A stretch of 64,000 nt of DNA from JBDHHQ01 sp039586035. GTDB taxonomy: Bacteria > Gemmatimonadota > Gemmatimonadetes > Longimicrobiales > Gaopeijiaceae. The translations under genes were made by a program, and so were the position numbers. This document shows positions 27,023-36,156 of the stretch, piece by piece (within the stretch, counting starts at the first letter, position 1; every line of letters starts with the position of its first letter). The stretch is taken from assembly GCA_039586035.1 (NCBI GenBank), contig JBDHLD010000005.1, positions 1 to 64,000 on the forward strand. The letters run 5' to 3'. Under the pieces are notes generated by a model. It was not told where the DNA came from. It saw nothing but the letters and a program-made list of their open reading frames with translations, and searched no databases.

Positions 27023-28524
27023 GGCGTGCCTCCACCGTGGGCGGATCCCGGGTTCGAGGACCCCGGTCCGGGGCCGGGTGCCGGTGCGTGGGTGGCAGCA
27101 TCTCCTCGGCCGAGCGCACTCCCGACAGCGAAGGTCACCACCGTGCCGATCAGGACGAACCAGGGCCATGCCACCGCTTCGCGGGCGAGGACCCAGATCA
27201 AGGTCACGCTGCCGATACCGGTGGCCATCCCGATGATGGCGCTCCGCTGGTCTGCCCGTGGGACGAGCACGCCCAGGGCAAAGGCTCCCAGCAGGCCGCC
27301 GTAGACCAGGGACGCGACGCCCAGCGCCACCTCCACGGCAGGCGTACCCTCCGAGAGCGGGATGAAGAGCACGGCCCCCAGGACGAGAAGCGCAGACCAG
27401 AGCAACGTGAAACGCTTGCCGGCGGCGAGGATCAGCGCTTCGTCACCCTCGGACCCCGTCGCCGGTGCCCAGAAATCGTAGGCGGACGCCGAGGCGAGGG
27501 AGTTGATGGACGACGAGAGCGAGGACATGGCAGCAGCGAACACCCCGGCGATCAGCAAACCCCGCAAGCCGGCCGGGAGCTCCCCCACGATGAAGGTGGC
27601 GAAGATGGCGTCAGGCGTATCGAAGTTCCGGCCCCCGTAGAAGCTCCACAAGCCCAACCCCACTACGAGAAACACCGCGAACTGCGCGATCACTGCCAAT
27701 CCGCTGCCTACCAGCGCCTTCTGGCTGTCCTTCAACGTGCGGCAGGTGAGGAGGCGCTGGACGATGAGTTGATCGGTGCCATGGGACGCCATGGACAGGA
27801 ACCCACCGCCCACCAGCCCCGCCCAGAACGTGTAGGGCACCGAGGGGTCGAACGAGAAGTCCAGGACCTGGAGCTTGCCCGCCTCTCCAGCCTGAGTGAG
27901 GATGGCCCCCCACCCCCCCGGCACAGCGGCCTGAAGCGCCACCACGGCAACCAACGCCCCGAACAGATACAGCCCCATCTGGACCACGTCGACCCAGACG
28001 ACGGCTCGGATCCCCCCCGCATAGGTGTAGATGACCGTGAGCACTCCGATGACCGCGATGGAGATCGGGTACGGCCACCCGGTGATCAGCGCCAACGGGA
28101 TTGCGGTAGCGAACAGCCGTACCGAATCCGCCAGGAGCCGGGTGACCATGAAGATCCCCGATGTGAAACGACGGGCACCGGTGCCGAACCGGCTCTGCAA
28201 CAGACCGTAGGCCGTGCTGAGCTCGCCGCGGTAGTATGCCGGCAGCAGCAGCCGCGCCACGACGATCCGCCCGATCAGGTATCCCAGGGTCAGCTGAAGG
28301 AATGCGAGGGTGCCGAAGTAGGAGACCCCCGGCACGCTCAGAAACGTGAGGGTGCTGGTCTCGGTGGCGACCACGGAGAGCATGACCGCCGGCCAGGGCA
28401 GGTCGCGGTTCCCCAGGAAATAGCCCGAGCCACCCGTCAGCCCCCGGCCGAGCCACGCACCCCAGACGGTGACGCCCAACAGGTAGAGGGCGAGCACGGT
28501 GAAGTCGAATCCGCCGAACGCCAC
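27019..28524 (-). CDS. Sodium:solute symporter (SSS family)
   Basis: A 501-residue inner-membrane transporter with about 13 hydrophobic helices. SSS hallmarks include GRDLPWPAV-like NRDLPWPAVMLSVVATETSTLTFLSVPG in the first helices, a GGIRAVVWVDVVQ loop, and the Na-site helix AAMSSLSSSINSLAS. The C-terminus is a Pro/Gly-rich cytoplasmic tail. In the operon it lies between the secreted hydrolases and the amino-sugar kinase, so uptake of GlcNAc, MurNAc or a muropeptide-derived sugar is the natural inference; SSS members also carry sialic acid, sugars and amino acids. It starts at GTG 28524 and ends in a GTGA overlap with the kinase. Confidence 0.85.
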   Translation of the reverse strand: MAFGGFDFTVLALYLLGVTVWGAWLGRGLTGGSGYFLGNRDLPWPAVMLSVVATETSTLTFLSVPGVSYFGTLAFLQLTLGYLIGRIVVARLLLPAYYRGELSTAYGLLQSRFGTGARRFTSGIFMVTRLLADSVRLFATAIPLALITGWPYPISIAVIGVLTVIYTYAGGIRAVVWVDVVQMGLYLFGALVAVVALQAAVPGGWGAILTQAGEAGKLQVLDFSFDPSVPYTFWAGLVGGGFLSMASHGTDQLIVQRLLTCRTLKDSQKALVGSGLAVIAQFAVFLVVGLGLWSFYGGRNFDTPDAIFATFIVGELPAGLRGLLIAGVFAAAMSSLSSSINSLASASAYDFWAPATGSEGDEALILAAGKRFTLLWSALLVLGAVLFIPLSEGTPAVEVALGVASLVYGGLLGAFALGVLVPRADQRSAIIGMATGIGSVTLIWVLAREAVAWPWFVLIGTVVTFAVGSALGRGDAATHAPAPGPGPGSSNPGSAHGGGTP

Positions 28525-28607
28525 GATTCAGTCGCCCTCGTGGATTGCGCGCAGAGCCGACCGGTACGGCGCGGATTCGGACGACGTTGGGGAGCGTCGG
28601 GTCCGGC

Positions 28608-31600
28608 TCATGGCTCGCGCGGCTCCACGGACTGATCCGTGATGGCCAGCGCCACCGCGTCGTGCACGGCCCGTCGTAGCGGAACGTGCAGGCCGTTGTT
28701 CCTCGTGGGGTTCACGCGCGCCGTGAGGAGCACGACGAAGACGTCCCGCTCCGGATCGATCCACAGTGAGGTGCCGGTATAGCCGGTGTGGCCGAAGGCG
28801 TCTCGGGTGAAGTAGTCACCCGCCGAGGATCGGTCCGAGGGGGTGTCCCAGCCCAGGGCCCGGCTGGCGGTGTCGTCGAAGCGCGCCGTGAAGGACGCGA
28901 CGGTCTCGGCTTCGAGGACGCGGGCCGCTGCCCCGTCCCGCGCGGCACACGGCCTCGTGCCGCCGTCGCCGTGGGGGCACGGCCCCGCCTCACCGCCGTT
29001 CAGCATCATCTGGGCGAAGGCGGCCAGGTCCGTGGCCGACGAGAAGAGGCCGGCGTGGCCGGCCACGCCCCCCATGGCGTAGGCGTTCTCGTCGTGGACC
29101 ACGCCGTGGACGTGGACGTGGCGGAAGACGGTGTCGACCTCGGTGCGCGCGATACGGGGCAGCAAGGAGGCATCGGGCGTGAAGCCCGAGTCGGCCATTC
29201 CCAGCGGGTCGAGGATCCGGGCGGAAACGAAGCCGTCCAGCGGTTGGCCCGAGATCTCGGCGATGATGAACGCCAGCGTCATGAGGCCGATGTCCGAGTA
29301 CACCGTGCGCTCCCCGGGCCCGTACTCCAGCGGCTCCGCGCCGATGGCTTCCCGGTAGGCGGCCTCGCCCTCCAGCTCGAAGTAGAACCGCCGGAAGGGT
29401 GGCAGCCCTGCCCGGTGGATCAGGAGCTGACGGACCGTGACGGCCGCCTTGGCCGGGTCCCCGTCATCCCACCAGGGCAGGTAGTCCACCACGCGGGCGT
29501 CCAGGTCCAGACGACCGTCGTCGACGAGGATCATGGCGGCGGTGGTGGTGGCCACGACCTTCGTTACCGACGCCACGTCGTAGATGGACCGGGGACCGAC
29601 GGGCGCCCCGCCGTCGTCCCAATCCAGTCGACCGTAGCCGCGGAGCCGCACGACGCGACCGTGGCGGCCGACCGCCAACGCCGCGCCCGGCGTGGCACCC
29701 TCGCCAATGGCCCGCAGGATCAACGTGTCCACTGTCTGCAGGGCATCGCCGTCCATCCCGACCGTCCCCGGCTCGACCTCACGGGGCGAGACGGTCATCA
29801 GCGAGGTCCGTGGACAATCGGCCGGCGGCGTCTCCTCGCTGACCTCCGAGCCCGGCCACGACCAGCACAGGGTCGGAACCGCCAGCACCTCCGCCACGTC
29901 CGGCGCGACGCGAGGTCCTGCCACCATGCCCGCCTCCACGAGGGGGTCGCCGGCCGGTCGGGGCGTCCGGGGCTGCGCGGCTCGGTCCAGCCCGTCTCCC
30001 GCGCTGTGCAGCGGGGGAATCGACACGGGGAGCCGGCCCCCGACAGCAGTCTCCCCCACCAGGGCCCGGGCCGCGGCGGTCTGCGACACCTCACGGTCCC
30101 CCCAGGCCACCAGGTAGGTCCCCACTTCGGGGAAGCCCGTGAGCACGTACGGGCTACCGAATGAGATCACGACCGCCGGGACCGCTCGGTCCACGTGGCT
30201 GACGAACGCCGCGAAGCCCTCCGGCACGCCCACGGAGCCGGCCCCCGAGCGGGGAGGCATGTAGGCGCTCACCACGACCAGGTCGTAGGTCTCGGCCACC
30301 GCCGTGGCCGAGTCGTACTGCGGGAGCGTCGTGGTGGGCCCGAGCCGGAGGCGCTCCACCCGGTCGACGTAGCGGGCCAGGAGCGGCTCGAACGCCGATC
30401 CGGCCAGTAAGTCGTCGTCCCGAGCCCAGGTGACGGACAGCACTCGGCCGGTGCGGGCCGGGTCCAGGGGTACCCGATCGTCCCGGTCCCTGGGCAGCGT
30501 GATGGCCCGGGCCGCCATCTCGTCGGCCACCGCGAGGTGGGACCCGGTCCCCACCGTCTCGGACACCCGCTCCAGCGGGACGGTAGCCACGCGATTCAGG
30601 CCGACCCGCGCCTTCAGCTCCAGGATCCGTCGCGCCGACGACTCCAGGCGATCCCGGGACAGCCGCCCGGACTCCACGGCGGCGACCACCGCGTCGACGG
30701 CGCCGGGAACGTCGGCCGGAGCCAACAGCACGTCCGACCCTGCCTCCAGCGCAAGGACCGCAGCCTCGCCGGCACCGTAGGCGTCGGTGATCGCGCCCAT
30801 GCGCAACGCATCCGTGAAGAGGACGCCGTCGAAGCCCATCTCCTCGCGGAGCAGCCCCGTCATGAGCTCCGGAGACAGAGTAGCAGGCGGCGCTTCCTCT
30901 CCCAGGAGGGCAGGCATGGCCACGTGGGCCGTCATGACAGCGTCCACGCCGGCGTCGATGCCGGCCTGGAACGGGACCAGCTCGACCGCGCTCAGACGGG
31001 AGCGGTCAGCGGTCACCACGGGCAGAGCGATGTGGGAGTCCACGCTCGTGTCGCCGTGCCCGGGAAAGTGCTTGGCGGTGCTGAGGGCGCCCCCTTCCCG
31101 CGTGCCTCGGATGAAGGCCGCGCCGAGGCGCGCCACCGCGCGGGGGTCCTCGCCGAAGGCCCGTGTGTTGATGACCGGGTTCAGCGGATTGGAGTTCACG
31201 TCCAGCACGGGGGCGAAGATCATATGGACGCCCACGGCCCGCGCCTCCACCGCCGTGATCCGTCCGTACTCGAAGGCCGCCGCGTCTTCCCCGATCGCTC
31301 CGAACGCCATGGTGGGAGGGAAGCTGGTCCCCCCGCCCTGTGGCAGCAGTGAAGGGATGGCGTAGGTGTGATTGATCCGCATCCCGGGCCCGCCGTTCTC
31401 GAAGTCCGAGGTCACCAGGAGGGGGACACGGGCGATCTCCTGCAGATGGTTTAGCTTGTCCGCATAGCTGTGCGGCAAGCCGATGGAGATCGACACGCCG
31501 CCGACCCCTCGCTCCACCCAGTCGGCGAGCTCGAGGAACTCGGGGCTCGAGGGCGAAGCGTACGAGCCGGGAATCCAGGGAATCACGAGCTGCGCCGCGA

Positions 31601-31790
31601 GGGCATCCAGCTCCAGTGAAATCAACGTGGAATCCACCCACGCCCGGGCCTCGGGCGTCAGAGCGTCGAGAGGGGTGACGCCAGCCGGCGTAGGGGACGG
31701 TCCGGAGGGAGGAGCCTCCGGTGCCGAGCTGCACGCGAGACCCAGCAGGACGCCCGCCAAACAACTGGCAGGCGTCCCTCTACCGATCAC
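28608..31790 (-). CDS. Secreted NagZ-like GH3 glucosaminidase fused to AmiE-like serine hydrolase
   Basis: A 1060-residue exported two-enzyme protein. Residues 1-20 are a signal peptide ending at Cys20 (lipobox-like LGLAC). About 45-400 form a GH3 beta-N-acetylglucosaminidase domain with the NagZ signature KHFPGHGDT (240-248), the Asp251-Ser-His253 dyad and nucleophile Asp327 in FTDALRMGAI. About 440-600 form a GH3 C-terminal-like domain. From about 685 a class-C beta-lactamase-type hydrolase follows: Ser741-V-T-Lys744, Tyr831-S-D and His1001-T-G. In Bacillus subtilis separate NagZ and AmiE (a beta-lactamase-fold MurNAc-L-Ala amidase) remove GlcNAc and peptide from muropeptides; this protein looks like both in one chain. 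The GTG start at 31790 follows GAGGAG and overlaps the upstream GH3 gene by 11 bases. Confidence 0.85.
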   Translation of the reverse strand: MIGRGTPASCLAGVLLGLACSSAPEAPPSGPSPTPAGVTPLDALTPEARAWVDSTLISLELDALAAQLVIPWIPGSYASPSSPEFLELADWVERGVGGVSISIGLPHSYADKLNHLQEIARVPLLVTSDFENGGPGMRINHTYAIPSLLPQGGGTSFPPTMAFGAIGEDAAAFEYGRITAVEARAVGVHMIFAPVLDVNSNPLNPVINTRAFGEDPRAVARLGAAFIRGTREGGALSTAKHFPGHGDTSVDSHIALPVVTADRSRLSAVELVPFQAGIDAGVDAVMTAHVAMPALLGEEAPPATLSPELMTGLLREEMGFDGVLFTDALRMGAITDAYGAGEAAVLALEAGSDVLLAPADVPGAVDAVVAAVESGRLSRDRLESSARRILELKARVGLNRVATVPLERVSETVGTGSHLAVADEMAARAITLPRDRDDRVPLDPARTGRVLSVTWARDDDLLAGSAFEPLLARYVDRVERLRLGPTTTLPQYDSATAVAETYDLVVVSAYMPPRSGAGSVGVPEGFAAFVSHVDRAVPAVVISFGSPYVLTGFPEVGTYLVAWGDREVSQTAAARALVGETAVGGRLPVSIPPLHSAGDGLDRAAQPRTPRPAGDPLVEAGMVAGPRVAPDVAEVLAVPTLCWSWPGSEVSEETPPADCPRTSLMTVSPREVEPGTVGMDGDALQTVDTLILRAIGEGATPGAALAVGRHGRVVRLRGYGRLDWDDGGAPVGPRSIYDVASVTKVVATTTAAMILVDDGRLDLDARVVDYLPWWDDGDPAKAAVTVRQLLIHRAGLPPFRRFYFELEGEAAYREAIGAEPLEYGPGERTVYSDIGLMTLAFIIAEISGQPLDGFVSARILDPLGMADSGFTPDASLLPRIARTEVDTVFRHVHVHGVVHDENAYAMGGVAGHAGLFSSATDLAAFAQMMLNGGEAGPCPHGDGGTRPCAARDGAAARVLEAETVASFTARFDDTASRALGWDTPSDRSSAGDYFTRDAFGHTGYTGTSLWIDPERDVFVVLLTARVNPTRNNGLHVPLRRAVHDAVALAITDQSVEPREP

Positions 31791-33687
31791 CCGCCCGGCT
31801 CCTCATCGGGATCTGGATCCCGTCGCCGATCTCGAAGAAGGGGGGGATGCGTGTGGGCGTGCGACCTTCGAAGGGCACCGTGCCAAGGAGCGCCCGCGCG
31901 GCGGCCCGCTGACTGACGCGAGCCGAGCTCCATGCCAGCACGTACGCGCGCACGTCCGGGAACTCCCGCAGCAGATACGGATTCCCGAACGACACGACCA
32001 CGTGGGGGACCCTCGCCGCGGCGAGATCCTGGATGAAGCCTGAAAGCTCCTCCGGAAGTGTCATCTTGCCCTGATACGAGATACCGGCCACGTGAATCGA
32101 GACGACGACCAGGTTCGCCCGCCGGGCCCTCTGGAGCAGCGATTCGTAGACCTCGGGGTCCGTGTCACGCTCGACCGTGGCCGTGCGGAGCCGAGGGTAC
32201 GTGGACCGGAGGGTGCCGTCGAAGTAGCGTCCCGCCAACAGGTCGTTCCGCCTGCGGTAGGTGACGGACAACACGCTGGCGCTCCGGGTGCCCGCCAGCG
32301 GCAACAAGTCCCCTTCGTTCTTCATCAGCGCGATGGAGCGATTGGCAATCTCCTGGGCCAGCTCCGTGTGGGAGGGGATCCCAACCTTCCGTGGGATCGC
32401 CTCGATGTCGACCAGAGGACTGCGGTCCAATCCCAGATCCTGCTTGGCCCTGAGGATGCGCAGCACGGACGCATCGATGCGCGCCTCGGTGATCCTGCCG
32501 TTCCGCACCGCGGCCACCACGCCTTCGATGGCCCGGCTGGCAGAGGGCGGCATGAGGATCACGTCGGCTCCCGCGAGCACGGCCCGGACGGCCGCTTCCT
32601 GGCGGCTGTGCCGACGGGCGATGGCCGCCATGTCCATGGCGTCCGTGAAGATGAGCCCCTCGAAGCCCATCTCGCCCCGGAGCAGCGTCGTGAGGACGTT
32701 CTCGCTCAGGGTCGCTGGCGTCCCGTTGTCCTCGGTGATCGACGGTACCGCGATGTGCGCGGTCATGATACCGCCGACGCCTTCCTCGATCGCCCGCCTG
32801 AACGGTACCAGCTCGATGGAGTCGAGACGGAGGCGGTTCACCGTGATGAGCGGCAGATCCATATGGGAGTCCACGTCGGTGTCGCCGTGTCCCGGGAAGT
32901 GCTTGCCGGTGGCGATGCCCCCGTTGTCCTGGATTCCTCGGACGAGCATGGCGCCCATCGAGGAGACGGCGTCGGGGTCCTCACCGAACGCGCGGACGTT
33001 GATGACGGGATTGTCGGGGTTGTTGTTGACGTCCAGGACGGGCGCGAACGGCACGTGAATCCCCACTGCCCGGGCCTCCCGGGCGGTGATCGCCCCGACC
33101 TGATAGGCCAGCTCCGGGTCGCCGGTGGCGCCGATGGCCATCATGGAAGGGAACATGGTCGCGCCGCCCAGCGGAATCGTCGTGGGCAGGTGGACCGCCC
33201 CCTGCATCCGGAAGCCGGCTCCGGTCTCGAGGTCGGCGGCCACCAGGAGCGGCAGGGTAGAGCGCCGCTGCAGGGCGTTGAGCTTCACCGCCACGTCCAC
33301 GGGCGTGCCCACCGAGGTGATCACTCCGCCGATCTGCTGGGAGTCGACCATCTCCGTGATGCGTTCCCAGCCGCTGCTACCGTTCGGCGAAAAGTCCCCG
33401 AGCACGAAGGGCATGAGCATCTGCCCGACCTTCTGCTCCAGGGTGAGCCGACGAAGCGTGGTTTCGGCCCAGTCAGCGGCGGGAGGCAGCTCCGGCTCGA
33501 TGGGCGCCTCCGGACTGGGGTCGGGATCCGATGGGACCGGACCTTCATCCACGGGTACGACTTCTGGAGCGGGAGGCTCCGCGGGTGGAGGTGGCGGCGG
33601 CGGAGCCGAACACCCGGCCAGCAGCAGGGGCCAGGTCAAGGCAACGATCGGGAGCGGGAGACGGTGGCGGCTGAGAGGGGACCGCAT
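31780..33687 (-). CDS. GH3 beta-N-acetylglucosaminidase lipoprotein (NagZ-like)
   Basis: A 635-residue lipoprotein: signal peptide with classic lipobox LLAGC (Cys26), then a Pro-rich linker (26-75) that would hold the enzyme off the membrane. The GH3 domain carries TGKHFPGHGDTDVDSH, the NagZ-specific His/Asp dyad, and FTDAMDMAAI with the nucleophile Asp. The C-terminal domain resembles the first part of the downstream fusion but stops before any serine-hydrolase domain. It is therefore a paralogue without the amidase. NagZ enzymes cut GlcNAc from GlcNAc-MurNAc muropeptides; a lipoprotein form acts in the periplasm or at the outer membrane. The ATG at 33687 was chosen because it starts the signal peptide; the gene is divergent from namZ. 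Confidence 0.88.
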   Translation of the reverse strand: MRSPLSRHRLPLPIVALTWPLLLAGCSAPPPPPPPAEPPAPEVVPVDEGPVPSDPDPSPEAPIEPELPPAADWAETTLRRLTLEQKVGQMLMPFVLGDFSPNGSSGWERITEMVDSQQIGGVITSVGTPVDVAVKLNALQRRSTLPLLVAADLETGAGFRMQGAVHLPTTIPLGGATMFPSMMAIGATGDPELAYQVGAITAREARAVGIHVPFAPVLDVNNNPDNPVINVRAFGEDPDAVSSMGAMLVRGIQDNGGIATGKHFPGHGDTDVDSHMDLPLITVNRLRLDSIELVPFRRAIEEGVGGIMTAHIAVPSITEDNGTPATLSENVLTTLLRGEMGFEGLIFTDAMDMAAIARRHSRQEAAVRAVLAGADVILMPPSASRAIEGVVAAVRNGRITEARIDASVLRILRAKQDLGLDRSPLVDIEAIPRKVGIPSHTELAQEIANRSIALMKNEGDLLPLAGTRSASVLSVTYRRRNDLLAGRYFDGTLRSTYPRLRTATVERDTDPEVYESLLQRARRANLVVVSIHVAGISYQGKMTLPEELSGFIQDLAAARVPHVVVSFGNPYLLREFPDVRAYVLAWSSARVSQRAAARALLGTVPFEGRTPTRIPPFFEIGDGIQIPMRSRAGDR

Positions 33688-33728
33688 CGTAGCTCGTTCG
33701 TCTCCTTCGCGTACGGTTGCGTGCTCGT

Positions 33729-33757
33729 TTGACGGTGCCGGTTCACCGGCGGATGTT
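33729..33757 (+). promoter_or_regulatory. Candidate promoter and operator for the namZ/nagZ divergent pair
   Basis: TTGACG at 33729-33734 is a good -35 box; 17 bases on, GATGTT (33752-33757) is a weak -10. The spacer holds the palindrome GCCGGT-TC-ACCGGC (33737-33750), an operator-sized site that could govern namZ and, since only 115 bases separate the two starts, also the leftward nagZ operon. Function is inferred. Confidence 0.4.
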
Positions 33758-33803
33758 GACCGCCCGCCGAGCTCGTCCGGTGCAGCTATCCCGGGGGAAA
33801 CAT

Positions 33804-35156
33804 ATGACGTCAGCGATCCGCCCACAATCGTTCTTTACCCTCTTCCCGCTCCTGGGAGCCCTCGCCTGTGGCGGGTCCGGCGACGCTTCCGCCGCGCGGG
33901 CTCCCGACACGGAGGCCGGTGACTCGCCGGCGGGGGGCGCCGCTGGCGGCGGTCCCGTTCCCGCCCAGTCCTCTTCGGCCGGCGCCGTGCGTGCCGCGAT
34001 CGACGTGCTGCTCTCCGATTCGCTCCACCTGGTCCGCGGCCGCCGCTTGGGCGTGCTCACGAACCACACCGGCATCTCCCACGCTACTGACGGGGAGCTT
34101 GTCCACATCGTCGACCGGCTGTTCGCCCACCCCGAGATCGAGCTCGTGGCCATCTTCGGCCCGGAGCACGGGTACCGGGGCGAGGCCGAGGCTGGCGAGC
34201 ACGTCGCCGACGGTCAGGACCCCGTCACGGGCCTCCCGGTGCACTCGCTCTACGGCTCGAGCGACGAGCGCAAGCCCACGCCCGACATGTTGAAGGGTAT
34301 CGACCTGATGCTCTTCGATATGCAGGACGTCGGAGCTCGGTATTACACCTACGTTTCCTCCATGGCACTGGCCATGGAGGCCGCAGGCGAAGCGGGCATT
34401 CCGTTCGTCGTGCTCGATCGGCCCAATCCCATCGGCGGCGTCGCGGTCCAGGGGAGCGTGCTGGATCCGGAATTCGCCACGTTCGTGGGCCTGTTCCCCG
34501 TGCCGATGCGGCACGGGATGACCCCGGGAGAGTTGGCACGCCTCATGGTAGGGGAGTTCGGCGTGGACGTCTCGCTGACCGTGATTCCGGCAGACGGCTG
34601 GAGGCGCGACATGCCGTTCGGCGAGACCGGCCTCCCCTGGGTCGCCCCGTCACCCAACATGCCGGATACGGTGAGCGCCCTCCACTATCCGGGCACCTGC
34701 CTGTTCGAGGGAACGAATCTGTCGGTGGGCCGGGGCACGAACCGGCCCTTCCAGCAGGTTGGCGCTCCCTGGATCGACGGCGTGGCGCTTGCGGGCGGTT
34801 TGAACGCTCTGGGGCTCCCCGGCGTGCGCTTCGAGGCGGTGTCCTTCACCCCCGATCGCCCCGGAGACGGGAAGTTCCCCGGGGCGGCCGTCCACGGCGT
34901 GCGCTTCGTGGCCCTGGACGACTCGTACGACCCAACCCACGCGGCAGTGGCCGCGCTGGCGGCCGCCCGCCTCATGTCCGGCGAACGCTGGGAATGGCGG
35001 GTCAGCCACTTCGACCGACTGGCCGGCACCGACGAGCTGCGGCAGTCCCTGGACGCGGGGTGGACGTGGGACCGGGCCGTGGCCCCGTGGACCGAGCCGC
35101 TTCAGGCGTTCAGGGCCCTCCGCACACCGTATCTGATCTATCCCGGAGGCAGCTGA
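33804..35156 (+). CDS. namZ: Exo-beta-N-acetylmuramidase NamZ-type (DUF1343) lipoprotein
   Basis: A 450-residue exported protein with a signal peptide and lipobox-like Cys22, followed by a low-complexity Ala/Gly linker to about 60. The DUF1343 domain begins RLGVLTNHTGISHATDG and includes the conserved IFGPEHGYRG (Glu121-His122), MLFDMQDVGARYYTY and FVVLDRPNPIGG. B. subtilis NamZ (YbbC) of this family removes terminal MurNAc from peptidoglycan chains and works together with NagZ and AmiE. All three activities appear in this locus. GGGGGAA lies five bases before the ATG at 33804. Convergent with the D-amino acid aminotransferase gene. Confidence 0.85.
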   Translation: MTSAIRPQSFFTLFPLLGALACGGSGDASAARAPDTEAGDSPAGGAAGGGPVPAQSSSAGAVRAAIDVLLSDSLHLVRGRRLGVLTNHTGISHATDGELVHIVDRLFAHPEIELVAIFGPEHGYRGEAEAGEHVADGQDPVTGLPVHSLYGSSDERKPTPDMLKGIDLMLFDMQDVGARYYTYVSSMALAMEAAGEAGIPFVVLDRPNPIGGVAVQGSVLDPEFATFVGLFPVPMRHGMTPGELARLMVGEFGVDVSLTVIPADGWRRDMPFGETGLPWVAPSPNMPDTVSALHYPGTCLFEGTNLSVGRGTNRPFQQVGAPWIDGVALAGGLNALGLPGVRFEAVSFTPDRPGDGKFPGAAVHGVRFVALDDSYDPTHAAVAALAAARLMSGERWEWRVSHFDRLAGTDELRQSLDAGWTWDRAVAPWTEPLQAFRALRTPYLIYPGGS

Positions 35157-35221
35157 TCCATTCCCGAGGAAGCGTCGCCCGAGCCCGCTCCCGGCGGTAA
35201 CGGCCGACCATGTAGCGCCCG

Positions 35222-35247
35222 CGCCGCCTACTGCGAGGTCGGCGGCG
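35222..35247. terminator. Hairpin between convergent namZ and dat
   Basis: CGCCGCC (35222-35228) pairs with GGCGGCG (35241-35247) around a 12-base loop, inside the 97-base gap between two converging genes. There is no T-run, so it is a weak terminator candidate for either strand. Confidence 0.35.
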
Positions 35248-35253
35248 TTCTGA

Positions 35254-36123
35254 TCAGGTCACGCCCTCTCCCACGGCAAGGGAGGCGACGGTGTCCATGA
35301 ACGCGGCGTGGAGCCGGCGGGTCACCGGTCCCACCCGACCGTCGCCGATGGGTCGGTCGTCCACCGCCACGGTCGGATACACCTCGGTCGTGGTGCCGGT
35401 GTAGAAGAGCTCGTCCGCATCGTTCAGCGCCTCACCAGAAAAGGCCCGTTCCTCGACCGGCACGCCTAGCTCACGGGCGAGCTCCATGACGAATCCGCGC
35501 GTGATCCCGTGCAGGATCAGGTTGTTTGCCGGGTGAGTGACGAGCGTTCCGTCGAACACCGCGAAGACGTTGGCGTGGCCGCCCTCCGTCACCATGCCGT
35601 CCCGCAGGAAGATGACGTTCTGCGCCCCGGCCTCCGCTGCGGCCTGCATGGCCAGGGCGTTGGGCAGCAGCTGGATGGTCTTGATGTCCACGCGGTGCCA
35701 GCGCTGGTCTGGCCACGTAATGGCGCGGAACCCCCGCTCCCAGCGCTCTCGGGCGGGCCGCTGGAAGGCCTTGGCAAAGCCGTAGACCGTGGGCGGCACC
35801 GGGTCCTTGGGAAACGCGTGGGTCCGCGGCGCCGCGCCTCGGGTGATCTGCATGTAGACCAGGGACGTCTCGGCCTCCTCCAGGTCGTTCCGGCTGAGGA
35901 GACCGCGGTGGATGTCTTCCCACCTAGACAGGTCCGCGTCGATGCGTAGCTCGGACAGGCCACGTTGGAGGCGACCGGCGTGGCGGTCGAAGAGGAACAG
36001 CCGACCCCGATAGACGGGTGTGACCTCGTAGACACCGTCGGCGAGCACGAACCCGCGATCGTTTACGGATACGGTGGCCTGGTCGGCCGGAAGGTACTTC
36101 CCGTTCAGATAGACCGTGGACAT
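35254..36123 (-). CDS. dat: D-amino acid aminotransferase (D-alanine transaminase type)
   Basis: A 289-residue fold-type IV PLP enzyme interconverting D-Ala and D-Glu via keto acids. Typical stretches: VYLNGKYLPADQATVSVNDRGF at the start, the PLP-lysine region HRVDIKTIQLLPNALAMQAA, EGGHANVFAVFDG, and TGTTTEVYPTVAVDDRPIGDG. Length fits Dat enzymes; branched-chain aminotransferases of the same fold are longer. D-Ala and D-Glu are peptidoglycan building blocks, so its position beside the muropeptide-salvage genes is suggestive. However, a strong hairpin separates it from pspA upstream and it is convergent with namZ. Confidence 0.88.
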   Translation of the reverse strand: MSTVYLNGKYLPADQATVSVNDRGFVLADGVYEVTPVYRGRLFLFDRHAGRLQRGLSELRIDADLSRWEDIHRGLLSRNDLEEAETSLVYMQITRGAAPRTHAFPKDPVPPTVYGFAKAFQRPARERWERGFRAITWPDQRWHRVDIKTIQLLPNALAMQAAAEAGAQNVIFLRDGMVTEGGHANVFAVFDGTLVTHPANNLILHGITRGFVMELARELGVPVEERAFSGEALNDADELFYTGTTTEVYPTVAVDDRPIGDGRVGPVTRRLHAAFMDTVASLAVGEGVT

Positions 36124-36156
36124 CGCTTCACTCCTGGGCCTCCAGATTCACGAGAA

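Noticed and set aside
26884..28635. A 583-codon + strand frame across the symporter and kinase
   Set aside because: Antisense to a clear membrane transporter; translation is Arg/Glu/Asp-rich, as expected opposite hydrophobic codons.
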